In this document: in pieces, positions 8,730 to 18,500 of the stretch
Position numbering within the stretch: position 1 is the first letter of the stretch
How the letters are laid out: every line of letters starts with the position of its first letter
Origin: Streptomyces beigongshangae
GTDB lineage: Bacteria > Actinomycetota > Actinomycetes > Streptomycetales > Streptomycetaceae
Assembly: GCF_019710745.1 (NCBI RefSeq)
Contig: NZ_JAHKJW010000045.1
Coordinates: 3,449 to 67,448 of the forward strand
Direction of reading: 5' to 3'
DNA: 64,000 nt
Notes under the pieces: model-generated
Told to the model about the DNA's origin: nothing
The model's database searches: none
The model's input: the letters and a program-made list of their open reading frames with translations, nothing else
Program-made: the position numbers and the translations under genes

Positions 8730-9658
8730 CAGCGGATCGCTCCCTTGCCGAGGTCGGCGATGATCTGCTTGGCGCCGATCGCGAAGACGATCAGCAGGGG
8801 GATCAGGGCCAGCACCGCACCCGTCATGACCATCCCGTAGTCCGTGGTGCCGTGGACCCCGTTGAGCTGGGACAGGGCGACCTGGAGGGTCACGTTGCCC
8901 GGGTCGGTGAGGGCGATCAGCGGCCAGGCGTAGTCGTTCCACTGGCCCATGAAGGTGAAGATGCCGAGGAAGGCGAGGCCCGGCCGGACCACGGGCAGGG
9001 CCACGTGCCAGTACTGGCGCAGGAAGCTCGCCCCGTCGATCTTCGAGGCGTCCAGCAGCTCGTCGTGGATCGCGCTCTTCATGTACTGCCGCATCCAGAA
9101 GATGCCGAAGGCGTTCGCGGCGGCCGGCACGATCAGCGAGGTCATCGAGCCGATCCAGCCCAGCTTCGCCATGATCACGAACTGTGGGATGGCCGCGAGC
9201 TGCGCCGGCACCATGAAGATCGCCATCATCATCGCGAACAGCACGCGGCGGCCCGGGAAGCTGAACTTCGCGAAGACGAAGGCGGCCAGCGAGTCGAAGA
9301 ACAGCACGAGGAACGTCACCGAGACGGCGACCAGCAGCGAGTTGGCCATCGACCCGAAGAAGTCGATGCTGTCGAAGAGCTTGCCGAGGTTGTCGCCGAA
9401 GTGCGAGCCGGGCAGCAGCTTCGGCGGGTACGAGAAGATGTCGGTCGACGTGTGCGTCGACATGATCACGGCCCAGTAGAACGGGAACGCGGAGAGCAGC
9501 ACCCCGAAGAACAGGGAGGCGTGGAGCGCGATGCCCCGGCGCTGGGTGCCCCGGATGCGGGTCCCCCTGCCGGGCGCGGGTCCGGTGGGCCCGGCGCCGG
9601 CGGACCCGTCGGGCGTGGACCCGCCGGGGGCGGGCTCGGTCTGTGCGGTGGTTGCCAT
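8729..9658 (-). CDS. Sugar ABC transporter permease (MalG family)
   Basis: This 309-aa inner-membrane permease has six predicted helices after a Pro/Gly-rich cytoplasmic N-terminus. The EAA-type loop that contacts the ATPase reads DASKIDGASFLRQYW...LPVVRP. It belongs to the CUT1 carbohydrate uptake family. It pairs with the permease upstream (14-nt gap) and overlaps the GH2 gene downstream by one base. No ATPase gene is present in the locus. Many Streptomyces CUT1 systems share the multipurpose ATPase MsiK, which is the likely energiser here. The ATG at 9658 was chosen because the upstream reading is outside the family's length. Confidence 0.9.
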   Translation of the reverse strand: MATTAQTEPAPGGSTPDGSAGAGPTGPAPGRGTRIRGTQRRGIALHASLFFGVLLSAFPFYWAVIMSTHTSTDIFSYPPKLLPGSHFGDNLGKLFDSIDFFGSMANSLLVAVSVTFLVLFFDSLAAFVFAKFSFPGRRVLFAMMMAIFMVPAQLAAIPQFVIMAKLGWIGSMTSLIVPAAANAFGIFWMRQYMKSAIHDELLDASKIDGASFLRQYWHVALPVVRPGLAFLGIFTFMGQWNDYAWPLIALTDPGNVTLQVALSQLNGVHGTTDYGMVMTGAVLALIPLLIVFAIGAKQIIADLGKGAIR

Positions 9659-9672
9659 GGTGACGGGCCTCC

Positions 9673-10635
9673 CTAGTCCTCGCCCCGGCGCTGGACCAGG
9701 CGCCAGTTGACGATCGAGAAGATGACGACGACGAGGAAGATGCCCCAGGCCACGGCGGCGCCGTAACCGAAGTCGTTGTTGTCGAAGGTCTGCTGGAAGA
9801 AGTAGAGGACCATGGTCCGGCCGGCGTGGTCGGGACCGCCGGAGAACGTCGACTCGTTGGCCGTGGACTGCAGCAGCACCTGCGGTTCGGAGAAGCTCTG
9901 CAGTCCGGTGACGGTCGAGATGACGAGCACGAACAGCAGCACGGGCCGCATCAGCGGCAGCGTGATCCGGAAGAAGGTCTGCACGGGCCCGGCGCCGTCC
10001 ATCCGCGCCGCCTCGTACAGCTCGCCGGGGATCGTCTGGAGTCCGGCGAGGAAGATGATCGCGTTGTAGCCGGTCCACTGCCAGGTCATCAGGGTGGCGA
10101 TGGCGACCTTGATGCCCCACGGGGTGTTCAGCCAGGCCACCTGGTCGAGGCCGACCGCCTGCAGCAGGGCGTTCACCAGGCCGAAGTTGGTCGAGAAGAC
10201 CGAGCCGAAGATGATCGCGACGGCGACGACCGAGGTGACGTTGGGCAGGAAGTACGCGAAGCGGTAGACGTTCTTGAAGCGGACCGCGGAGTTGAGCATC
10301 ACGGCCGTCACCATCGCCAGGAAGATCATGGGGAAGGTGGCCAGCGCCCAGATGACCAGCGTGTTGCCGATCGAGCTCCAGAAGTCGGTGTCGCTCAGCA
10401 GATAGCGGTACTGCGAGAGCCCCGCGTACTCCATCGGGCCGAGGCCGTCCCAGCGGTGGAACGACAGGTAGAGCGAGAAGCCGACCGGGATCAGGCCGAA
10501 GGCGAGGAAGAGGAGGTAGAAGGGGGAGATCGCGGCGTACAGGCGCCAGTAGCTGAGGATCCCCTTCCGGGGGTTGGCGGGGGGCGGCCCGGCGGCGGGC
10601 GCCGGGGGCTCGTCGACCAGGGGTGCGGTGGCCAT
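9673..10635 (-). CDS. Sugar ABC transporter permease (MalF family)
   Basis: This 320-aa CUT1 permease has six predicted helices. The first follows a Pro/Ala-rich cytoplasmic segment (WRLYAAISPFYLLFLAFG). The EAA loop EAARMDGAGPVQTFF lies near residue 220. Its ATG overlaps the stop of the binding-protein gene by one base (TGATG), indicating coupled translation. It would form the membrane channel together with the following MalG-like protein. Confidence 0.9.
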   Translation of the reverse strand: MATAPLVDEPPAPAAGPPPANPRKGILSYWRLYAAISPFYLLFLAFGLIPVGFSLYLSFHRWDGLGPMEYAGLSQYRYLLSDTDFWSSIGNTLVIWALATFPMIFLAMVTAVMLNSAVRFKNVYRFAYFLPNVTSVVAVAIIFGSVFSTNFGLVNALLQAVGLDQVAWLNTPWGIKVAIATLMTWQWTGYNAIIFLAGLQTIPGELYEAARMDGAGPVQTFFRITLPLMRPVLLFVLVISTVTGLQSFSEPQVLLQSTANESTFSGGPDHAGRTMVLYFFQQTFDNNDFGYGAAVAWGIFLVVVIFSIVNWRLVQRRGED

Positions 10636-11942
10636 CAGCGGCTCACCCCCAGGTGGTCCGCGATGCGCCGGCACTTGCTCATGGCGTCCTTCCATGCCTC
10701 GTCCGGGTCCTTGCCGAGGACGCCGACGTTCTTGATCTCGTCCCTGACCGGCTGTCCGAGCGCCACGTCGTACGGGCTGTTGAAGGCGACCGGGATCTTC
10801 TCCGCGGCCGGCCCGAGGACGTCCATCGTGATCTGGTCCCCGAAGAACGGGTCGGGCTCGCGGAGCTTCCGCATCCCGTACGAGGCGGGGGTCGACGGGA
10901 AGAGTCCCGCGTCCATGAAGCCCTGGGCCTGGTTCTCCGCGCCGAGCAGCCAGGTGATGATCTCGAATGCCTTCTCGGGTTCCCGGCACGCCTTGGTGAT
11001 CGCCAGGAACGAGCCGCCGATGTTCGAGGGGCCGCCGGGACAGTTCGCGACCCGCCACCTGCCCTCGGTCCTCGGGTACTGGAGCTTGAGGTCGCCCGCG
11101 GCCCACGAGGCGTTGAGCTGGCTCGGCAGCCTGCCGCTCTCGGTGGCCGAGATCGCGTCGGGCGTGCCCGTCACGATGCTCGACGCCAGCCCGCGCCGCT
11201 TGGCCTCCACGGCCCGGTCCCAGCAGACGCGCACGTGCTCCCGGTCGCCGATGAAGTGCTTGTCCCGGTTCACGAACCGCTCGGTGCCCTGCCCGATCGA
11301 CATCTCGAAGACGCTGGTGACGTCGGTCAGGATGAACGCCCCGGGGACGCGCTTCTTCAACTGCTCGCCCGCCGCGAAGAAGCGGTCCCAGGTGCCCATC
11401 TCCCTGGAGACGTCCTCCGGTTCGTGCGCCAGCCCGGCCTTCTCGTAGACGGCCGGCTGGTAGAACTGCACGACGGGACCCACGTCGATGGGGAAGCCGA
11501 TGAGACTGCCGTCCGGGGCGACCGCCTGCTCCCACTTCCAGTCCAGGTACCGGCTCCTGAGCTTCTCCGCGCCCAGTGTGCGCAGGTCCACGAACTGGTC
11601 GGCGTTCGGCAGGTAGGACGCCATGTCCTCGCCCTTGAGGCCCGCGATGTCGGGGACGTGGGCCTGGCCGGTCATCGTGGTGATGAGCTTGGAGCGGTAG
11701 TAGCCGCCGATCTGGATCGCGTCCAGGTCGACGGCGTCGTCGTAACGGGCCTTGGCCTTCTCGACGACGGTGTCGCTCAGGCCGCCGCTCCAGTACCACA
11801 GGACCATGTTCCGGCCCGTCGATCCGGTCGGTACGGCGCAGCCGGACGCCAGGCCGCCGAGCGCGGTCGCGGCCGTACCGGCCAGACCCGCGCGGAGCAG
11901 GCCCCTTCGTGAGAGCCGCACAGCTCCCACCGCCTTTCGCAT
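10635..11942 (-). CDS. Extracellular sugar-binding lipoprotein (SBP family 1)
   Basis: This is a 435-aa solute-binding lipoprotein of a CUT1 importer. The N-terminus combines a twin-arginine-like LSRRGLLRAG segment with a lipobox LASGC, so it is probably anchored to the outer face of the membrane. The rest matches the MalE-like fold (FPIDVGPVVQFYQ, GSFLAIT, INGL-like hinge regions). An alternative ATG lies nine codons upstream at 11969. It follows the PfkB kinase stop by 80 nt and overlaps the MalF-like permease. The sugar is unknown. The neighbouring GH2, GH4 and GH38 enzymes suggest a mixed oligosaccharide. Confidence 0.9.
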   Translation of the reverse strand: MRKAVGAVRLSRRGLLRAGLAGTAATALGGLASGCAVPTGSTGRNMVLWYWSGGLSDTVVEKAKARYDDAVDLDAIQIGGYYRSKLITTMTGQAHVPDIAGLKGEDMASYLPNADQFVDLRTLGAEKLRSRYLDWKWEQAVAPDGSLIGFPIDVGPVVQFYQPAVYEKAGLAHEPEDVSREMGTWDRFFAAGEQLKKRVPGAFILTDVTSVFEMSIGQGTERFVNRDKHFIGDREHVRVCWDRAVEAKRRGLASSIVTGTPDAISATESGRLPSQLNASWAAGDLKLQYPRTEGRWRVANCPGGPSNIGGSFLAITKACREPEKAFEIITWLLGAENQAQGFMDAGLFPSTPASYGMRKLREPDPFFGDQITMDVLGPAAEKIPVAFNSPYDVALGQPVRDEIKNVGVLGKDPDEAWKDAMSKCRRIADHLGVSR

Positions 11943-12022
11943 GTGTTCGGTCTTCGCATCGGTTCGCATCGGGGAGACGTGTCGCGCGGACGCACCGCCG
12001 GGGGCGCGTCGGAGCGGACGTG

Positions 12023-13069
12023 TCAGGGGAGATCGGGAAAGCCGTGGGGGGCGGGTGGGGTCACCGGGGCGTGGGGGACCGGAGGGCCGGGATCGGCGGG
12101 CAGGCGGTCGGCCAGGAAGCCGTACGCGCGCCGCAGGTCCGGGTCGTCGAGCGAGTGCCACCACCGGTGGACGCCGTACCAGCCGGGCGCGGCCAGCGCC
12201 CCGCCGTGCCGGCGTACGGAGAGTCCGGCGGCCAGCACCGCGAAGCGCAGCCGCTCCTTCAGGGGCCAGCCCTCCAGCGAGGCCGCGACGAAACTCGCGC
12301 CGAAGACGTCGCCGGCGCCCGTCGCGTCCAGCACGTCGGTGGCGAGGGCGGGCACCTCCGCGTACTCGCCCGTGCTCTGGTCGACGGCGACCGCGCCGGC
12401 GCCGCCGCGGGTGACCACGGCCACCGGCACCAGCTCGGCGAGTCTGCGCAGCGCGCCGCTCGCGGTGTCGGTACGGGTGTACGCCATCGCCTCGGCCTCG
12501 TTCGGCAGGAAGGCGTGGCACAGGGCGAGCTGGTCGAGGAGGTCCGCGGACCACTGCTCGCTGGGGTCCCAGCCGACGTCCGCGTAGATCTTCGTGCCGT
12601 TCGCGGCGGCCCCGGCGAGCCACTCGCGGGGCTCGGCCTCCAGGTGCACGAGGGCCGTGCGCGCGGCGGGCGGATCGCCCATCAGCGCGTCCTGCGAGTA
12701 CGGCGGCTCCTGGCCGTGGGTGATCAGGGCCCGGTCGTGGCCGTACGCGATCGAGACGGTGACCGGGGTGTGCCAGCCGTCCGCGGTGCGGGAGAGCGAG
12801 AGGTCGACGTGCTCCTGGCCGGCGAGGACCTGCCGGCAGTGGGCGCCGTAGTAGTCGTCGCCGAAGACCGTGGCCAGGGACGTCTTCAGGCCATAACGGG
12901 CCGCGGCCACCGCCAGGTTGGCGATCCCGCCCGGACTCGTGCCCATCCCCTCGGTCCAGATCTCCTCGCCGGGGGTCGGCGGCCTGCCCAGACCGGTCAG
13001 GACGAGGTCGTAGAAGAGCAGCCCGGTCAGCAGCACATCGGGCCGCGCGTCGGGCCGTTCGTCACCCAC
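12023..13069 (-). CDS. PfkB/ribokinase-family sugar kinase
   Basis: This 348-aa cytoplasmic carbohydrate kinase has the N-terminal SPGGIANLAVAAARYG substrate-binding signature (about residue 45) and the C-terminal catalytic signature LDATGAGDVFGASF (about 250), where Asp is the base. It starts an operon that continues through the importer and GH2 gene, and it faces a DeoR regulator. A PfkB kinase with DeoR control is a common pairing: the kinase makes the sugar phosphate that DeoR senses. The specific sugar is not evident. About 35 C-terminal residues rich in Pro extend beyond the kinase fold. Confidence 0.88.
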   Translation of the reverse strand: MGDERPDARPDVLLTGLLFYDLVLTGLGRPPTPGEEIWTEGMGTSPGGIANLAVAAARYGLKTSLATVFGDDYYGAHCRQVLAGQEHVDLSLSRTADGWHTPVTVSIAYGHDRALITHGQEPPYSQDALMGDPPAARTALVHLEAEPREWLAGAAANGTKIYADVGWDPSEQWSADLLDQLALCHAFLPNEAEAMAYTRTDTASGALRRLAELVPVAVVTRGGAGAVAVDQSTGEYAEVPALATDVLDATGAGDVFGASFVAASLEGWPLKERLRFAVLAAGLSVRRHGGALAAPGWYGVHRWWHSLDDPDLRRAYGFLADRLPADPGPPVPHAPVTPPAPHGFPDLP

Positions 13070-13110
13070 GAGCGCATCCTCTCGTCAAAACTCTTCATTT
13101 TCAGTGCACG

Positions 13111-13138
13111 GGATTGTGTTTCGGTGGACAGGATCGTG
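13111..13138. promoter_or_regulatory. Possible regulator-binding direct repeat between divergent arms
   Basis: GGATTGTG (13111-13118) and GGATCGTG (13131-13138) recur exactly two helical turns (20 bp) apart in the 127-bp region between the kinase and the DeoR gene. This is a candidate site for the adjacent DeoR protein. It is short and could be chance. Confidence 0.3.
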
Positions 13139-13196
13139 CGCGTATCTGGCTGATTTGGCAAGAGTCGAGCAGAACTGCGCATAGAAATGATTCGGA

Positions 13197-13967
13197 ATGA
13201 CGAGTACTGTTCAGCCCGTGCTGGCAGAGCGACGACATCAACTCATCCTGCGGGCCCTGCGCTCCGGTGGCCCCGCGGCCGTGACCGACCTCTCGGAGCA
13301 GCTCGGCGTGAGCCCCGCCACCATCCGGCGCGACCTGCTCAAGCTGGAGGAGGAGGGCCTGCTCACCCGGGTGCACGGCGGTGCCGTCGCCGAGGAGGGG
13401 GACCAGCCCTTCGCCGAGGTCGCCGAGGTGCGCGTGGCCGAGAAGGACGCGATAGCCCAGCGCGCGGCGGCGCTCGTCGAGGACGGCCAGTCCGTGCTGC
13501 TCGACATCGGCACCACCGCGTACCGGCTGGCCCGGCAGCTGCACGGCCGCCGGATCACCGTGATCACCAGCAACCTGGTGGTCTACGAGGAACTGGTGGA
13601 CGACGAGGCCGTCGAGCTCGTGCTGCTCGGGGGCATGGTCCGCCGCGAGTACCGCTCCCTGGTCGGCTTCCTCACCGAGGACAACCTGCGCCAGCTGCAT
13701 GCGGACTGGCTGTTCCTGGGAACCAGTGGAGTACGGCCGGGCGGCCAGGTGATGGACACGACCGTCGTCGAGGTACCGGTGAAGCGCGCCATGATCGGGG
13801 CGGCCGACCGGGTCGTCCTGCTCGCCGACCGCGCCAAGTTCCCGGGCACCGGGATGGCGAAGGTCTGCGGGCCCGAGGACCTGGACGTCGTGGTGACCAA
13901 CGGACCGGCGGACGCCGGGACGCGGGCCGCCCTGGAAGAGGCGGGCGTACGCGTGGTGCTCACGTGA
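13197..13967 (+). CDS. DeoR/GlpR-family transcriptional regulator
   Basis: This 256-aa protein has an N-terminal DeoR helix-turn-helix (TDLSEQLGVSPATIRRDLLKLEEEGLL, read in two halves at about residues 30-56) and a C-terminal DeoRC sugar-phosphate-sensing domain (DIGTTAYRLARQL, GLLLGG-like loops). DeoR proteins usually repress until a phosphorylated sugar binds. It is divergent to the PfkB kinase operon and upstream of the GH4 and GH38 genes, so it is the obvious regulator of both arms. The ATG at 13197 has only a weak ribosome site. Confidence 0.9.
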   Translation: MTSTVQPVLAERRHQLILRALRSGGPAAVTDLSEQLGVSPATIRRDLLKLEEEGLLTRVHGGAVAEEGDQPFAEVAEVRVAEKDAIAQRAAALVEDGQSVLLDIGTTAYRLARQLHGRRITVITSNLVVYEELVDDEAVELVLLGGMVRREYRSLVGFLTEDNLRQLHADWLFLGTSGVRPGGQVMDTTVVEVPVKRAMIGAADRVVLLADRAKFPGTGMAKVCGPEDLDVVVTNGPADAGTRAALEEAGVRVVLT

Positions 13968-14097
13968 CCGGCGTGCGCGCGGTACTGCGGCGCCCGTGCG
14001 ACCGGCGTGCGTGCGGTGCCGGCGTGACCGGCGTGCGTGGGGGTCCGACGGGCTCGGGCAGGCGCGGGGGGCCGACGGGCTCCGGCAGGCGCGGTGG
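13964..14097. repeat. Short tandem and interspersed repeats between deoR and GH4 genes
   Basis: GTGACCGGCGTGCG occurs at 13964-13977 and again at 14024-14037, with a variant near 13998. A 26-nt unit beginning CCGACGGGCTC occurs twice, at 14045-14070 and 14072-14097. The first copy overlaps the deoR stop. The array fills the gap and codes for nothing recognisable. Its origin looks like local slippage. Confidence 0.75.
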
Positions 14098-14133
14098 CCC
14101 GACGGCCCCGCGGAACAGTGAAAGGGCAGTTGC

Positions 14134-15471
14134 GTGAAGCTGACGATTCTGGGCGGCGGCGGGTTCCGGGTGCCGCTCGTGTACGGGGCGCTCCTCGGGG
14201 ACCACGGCGAGGGCCGCGTCACCGACGTCGTCCTGCACGACCTGGACGCGGGACGGCTCTCCGCCGTCGCCCGCGTCCTCGCCGAGCAGGCGGCGGACGT
14301 CCCGGACGCCCCCGTGGTGACCGCCACCACGGACCTCGACGAGGCGCTGCGCGGCGCCGACTTCGTCTTCTCCGCGATCCGGGTGGGCGGCCTCGAAGGC
14401 CGCGCCGCCGACGAGCGGGTCGCCCTCGACCGGGGCGTCCTCGGCCAGGAGACGGTCGGCGCCGGAGGCATCGCCTACGGCCTGCGGACGGTACCCGTCG
14501 CCGTCGACATCGCCCGGCGGGTGGCCCGGCTCGCGCCCGACGCCTGGCTCATCAACTTCACCAACCCGGCCGGACTGGTCACCGAGGCCATGTCCCGCCA
14601 CCTCGGCGACCGCGTCATCGGCATCTGCGACTCACCGGTCGGTCTCGGCCGCCGCATCGCCCGGGTGCTCGGCGCGAACCCGCGCGAGGCATGGATCGAC
14701 TACGTCGGCCTCAACCACCTCGGCTGGGTCCGCGGACTGCACGTCGCCGGACGCGACGAACTGCCGCGCCTGCTCGCCGACCCCGACCTCCTCGGCTCCT
14801 TCGAGGAGGGCAAGCTCTTCGGCACCGACTGGCTCCGCTCCCTGGGCGCGATCCCCAACGAGTACCTGCACTACTACTACTTCAACCGCGAGACGGTCCG
14901 CGCCTACAGCCGGGCGGAGCAGACCCGCGGCGCCTTCCTGCGCGACCAGCAGGCGCGGTTCTACGAGGAGACGGCCCGGCCCGGCAGCGCGGCGCTCACC
15001 GCCTGGGACCGCACGCGCGCCGAGCGCGAGGCCACCTACATGTCCGAGAACCGGGAGACGGCGGGCGCCGGCGAGCGCGACGCCGACGACCTGTCCGGCG
15101 GCTACGAGAAGGTGGCGCTCGCCCTGATGCGGGCCATCGCCCGCGACGAGCGCACCACGCTCATCCTCAACGTCCGCAACCAGGGCACCCTCTCGGTGCT
15201 CGACGCGGACGCCGTCATAGAGGTCCCCTGCCTGGTCGACGCCAACGGCGCGCACCCGGTCGCGGTGGCCCCGCTGCCCGGCCACGCGACCGGTCTGGTG
15301 TGCGCGGTGAAGGCGGTGGAGCGCGAGGTGCTCGCCGCCGCCGACTCCGGCTCGCGCGCGACCGCCGTGAAGGCATTCGCCCTGCACCCGCTCGTCGACT
15401 CCGTGAACGTCGCCCGCGACCTGGTCGACGGGTACACCGCGGTCCACCCCGGCCTGGCCTACCTCAGGTAG
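14134..15471 (+). CDS. GH4 family 6-phospho-beta-glucosidase-like enzyme
   Basis: This 445-aa enzyme is an NAD+- and divalent-metal-dependent glycosidase of family 4. The N-terminal Rossmann motif is LGGGGFRVPLVYGAL. The metal-binding Cys lies in GICDSPVG (about residue 165) and the metal-binding His in LNHLGWV (about 193). GH4 enzymes usually act on 6-phosphorylated glycosides by an oxidation-elimination mechanism. An ABC importer does not phosphorylate its cargo, so either a kinase such as the neighbouring PfkB acts first or this member takes unphosphorylated substrates. The GTG start follows GAAAGGG. Confidence 0.87.
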   Translation: MKLTILGGGGFRVPLVYGALLGDHGEGRVTDVVLHDLDAGRLSAVARVLAEQAADVPDAPVVTATTDLDEALRGADFVFSAIRVGGLEGRAADERVALDRGVLGQETVGAGGIAYGLRTVPVAVDIARRVARLAPDAWLINFTNPAGLVTEAMSRHLGDRVIGICDSPVGLGRRIARVLGANPREAWIDYVGLNHLGWVRGLHVAGRDELPRLLADPDLLGSFEEGKLFGTDWLRSLGAIPNEYLHYYYFNRETVRAYSRAEQTRGAFLRDQQARFYEETARPGSAALTAWDRTRAEREATYMSENRETAGAGERDADDLSGGYEKVALALMRAIARDERTTLILNVRNQGTLSVLDADAVIEVPCLVDANGAHPVAVAPLPGHATGLVCAVKAVEREVLAAADSGSRATAVKAFALHPLVDSVNVARDLVDGYTAVHPGLAYLR

Positions 15472-15521
15472 GCGCCACCCCCCGCCCTGCTCCCTCCCCC
15501 TGCTGCCGTCTGGAGACTTTC

Positions 15522-18500
15522 ATGCACGACGAACGCCGGCGCATCGAGGAGCGCGTCCAGCGCCTCCACGAACAGCGCGTCAAAGCCGCGATCCACGCCG
15601 CCGCCGTGCCCTTCGAGGTCGAGGCATGGCAGGCGCCGGGAGAGCCCGTCCCCTTCGAGGAGGCCGCGGACGCCGCGTACGAGCCCTTCGCGATGGGCAC
15701 CCCGTGGGGCCCGCCCTGGGGCACCACCTGGTTCCGGATGCGCGGACGGGTGCCCGCCGAGTGGGCGGGGCGGCGCGTGGAGGCGGTCATCGACCTCGGC
15801 TTCGTCGGCGACTGGCCCGGCAACCAGGCCGAGGCCCTCGTCCACCTCGCGGACGGCACCCCGCTGAAGGCGGTCAACCCGCTGAACCAGTACGTGCCGA
15901 TCGCCAACCCCGCCACCGGCGGCGAGAGCGTCGACTACCTGGTCGAGGCGGCCTCCAACCCGGACATCCTCGCCGACGACTTCTCGAAGATCACCCCGAT
16001 GGGCGACGTCCGCACCGCGGGCGACAAGCCCCTCTACACCTTCGCGCGCGCCGACCTGGCGATCCTCGACGAGGAGGTCTGGCACCTCGACCTGGACCTC
16101 CAGGTGCTGCGCGAGCTGATGGTGGAGCTGGGTGAGCACGACCCGCGCCGGCACGAGATCGCGCACGCCCTGGACCGGGCCATGGACCTGCTGGACCTCG
16201 ACGACGTCTCCGGCTCGGCGGCAGACGTACGGGCCGTCCTCGAGCCGGTGCTGGCCAGGCCCGCCAACGCCAGTGCCCACACCGTCTCCGGCGTCGGCCA
16301 CGCGCACATCGACTCCGCCTGGCTCTGGCCGATCCGCGAGACCAAGCGCAAGACGTCCCGGACCTTCTCGAACGTCACCTCGCTCGCCGACGAGTACGAG
16401 GACTTCGTCTTCGCCTGCTCGCAGGCCCAGCAGTACGAGTGGGTGCGCGACCACTACCCGAAGATCTGGGCCCGCATCCAGGAGGCCGTCAAGAAGGGCC
16501 AGTGGGCGCCGGTCGGCGGCATGTGGGTCGAGGCCGACGGCAACCTGCCCGGCGGCGAGGCCGTCGCCCGCCAGCTCGTCCACGGCAAGCGGTTCTTCAT
16601 CGAGCACTTCGGCGTCGAGACCAAGGGCGTGTGGCTGCCGGACTCCTTCGGTTACACCGCGTCCTACCCGCAGCTCGCCAAACTGGCCGGCAACGAGTGG
16701 TTCCTCACCCAGAAGATCTCCTGGAACCAGACCAACAAGTTCCCGCACCACACCTTCTGGTGGGAGGGCATCGACGGCACGCGGATCTTCACGCACTTCC
16801 CGCCGGTCGACACCTACAACGCCTCCTTCACCGGCGAGGAGATGGCCCTCGCCTCGCGCAACTACCGGGAGAAGGGCGTCGGCACGCGCTCACTGGCACC
16901 CTTCGGCCACGGCGACGGCGGCGGCGGCCCCACCCGTGAGATCATGGAACGGGCCCGCCGGCTGGCCGACCTGGAGGGCTCGCCCAAGGTCGTCGTCGAG
17001 CACCCCGACGACTTCTTCGCCAAGGCCCGCGCGGAGTACCCCGACGCCCCCGTCTGGGTGGGCGAGCTCTATCTGGAGCTGCACCGCGCCACCTACACCT
17101 CGCAGGCCCGCACCAAGCAGGGCAACCGCAGGAGCGAGCACCGGCTCCGCGAGGCGGAGCTGTGGGCCACGACGGCCGCGCTGCACGCGCCCGGCTACAC
17201 CTACCCGCGGGAGAAGCTCGACCGGCTCTGGAAGACGGTCCTGCTCCACCAGTTCCACGACATCCTGCCGGGCTCCTCCATCGCCTGGGTGCACCGCGAG
17301 GCGGAGGCCGAGTACGCACGCGTCGCCGAGGAGGTCGAGGTACTGACCGCCGAGGCGGTCGCCGCGCTCGGCACCGGCAGCCCCCGCGTCTTCAACACGA
17401 GCCCCGTCGGGCGCCGGGAGGTCGTGCGCACCGCCGACGGCACCCTGGTGCACACCGTGGTCCCGGCGAACGGCAGCGCGCCCCTCGGCTCCGGCTCGGG
17501 CTCGGGCTCGGGCTCCGGCTCGGGTGAGGAGCCCACCCCGGTGACGGTCACCGGCCGGGTCCTCGACAACGGCCTGGTCCGCGTCGAGGTCGCCGAGGAC
17601 GGCACCCTGGCCTCCGTGCGCGACCTGCGGGCCGGCGGCCGGGAGGTCCTCGCGGACCGGGGCAACCTGCTCCGGCTGCACACGGACCTGCCGAACCACT
17701 GGGACGCCTGGGACGTCGACAAGCACTACCGGAACCGCTACACGGACCTGCTGGACACCGAGTCCGTGACCGTGGCCGAGGAGGACCCGCTGCGCGGCGC
17801 GATCCGGGTCGAGCGCTCCTTCGGCAACGGCTCGCGCATCACCCAGACGATCAGCCTGCGCGCCGGCAGCCCCCGTATCGACTTCGAGACGGACATCGAC
17901 TGGCACGAGGCCGAGAAGTTCCTCAAGGCGGGCTTCCCGGTGGACATCCGGGCGGCCCACTCGTCCGCCGAGATCGCCTTCGGCCACATCCAGCGGCCCA
18001 CGCACACCAACACCAGCTGGGAGTCGGCCCGCTTCGAGGTCTCCGGCCACCGCTGGGTCCATCTCGGCGAACCCGGCTACGGCGTGGCGGTCATCAACGA
18101 CTCCACGTACGGCCACGACGTCTCCCGCACCGTCCGCGAGGACGGGGGCACGACGACCACGGTCCGGCTCAGCCTGGTCCGCGCCCCGCGCATCCCGGAC
18201 CCGGGGGCCGACCAGGGCAGGCACCGCTTCACCTACGCGCTGCTGCCGGGCGCGAGCATCGAGGACGCGGTCGCCGAGGGCTATGCGCTCAACCTGCCGC
18301 TGCGGGTGGCCGACTCGGCGGGCACCCCCGAACCGGTCGTCTCCGTGGACGGCGAGGGCGTGACCGTCGAGGCGGTCAAGATCGCCGACGACGCCTCGGG
18401 CGATGTCGTCGTACGGATCTACGAGTCGCGCGGCGGCCGTGCCCGGGGCACCCTGCGCACGGGGTTCCCGCTGGCCGGCGCCCAGCTCACCGACCTCCTG

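Noticed and set aside
13964..14097. A CRISPR-like array
   Set aside because: The repeats are short, unequal, mostly contiguous and lack unique spacers. No cas genes are present.
14037..15521. Long N-terminal extension of the GH38 frame
   Set aside because: The upstream 495 codons overlap the GH4 gene in another frame and are Arg/Pro-rich. The family begins at the ATG at 15522, which has a ribosome site.
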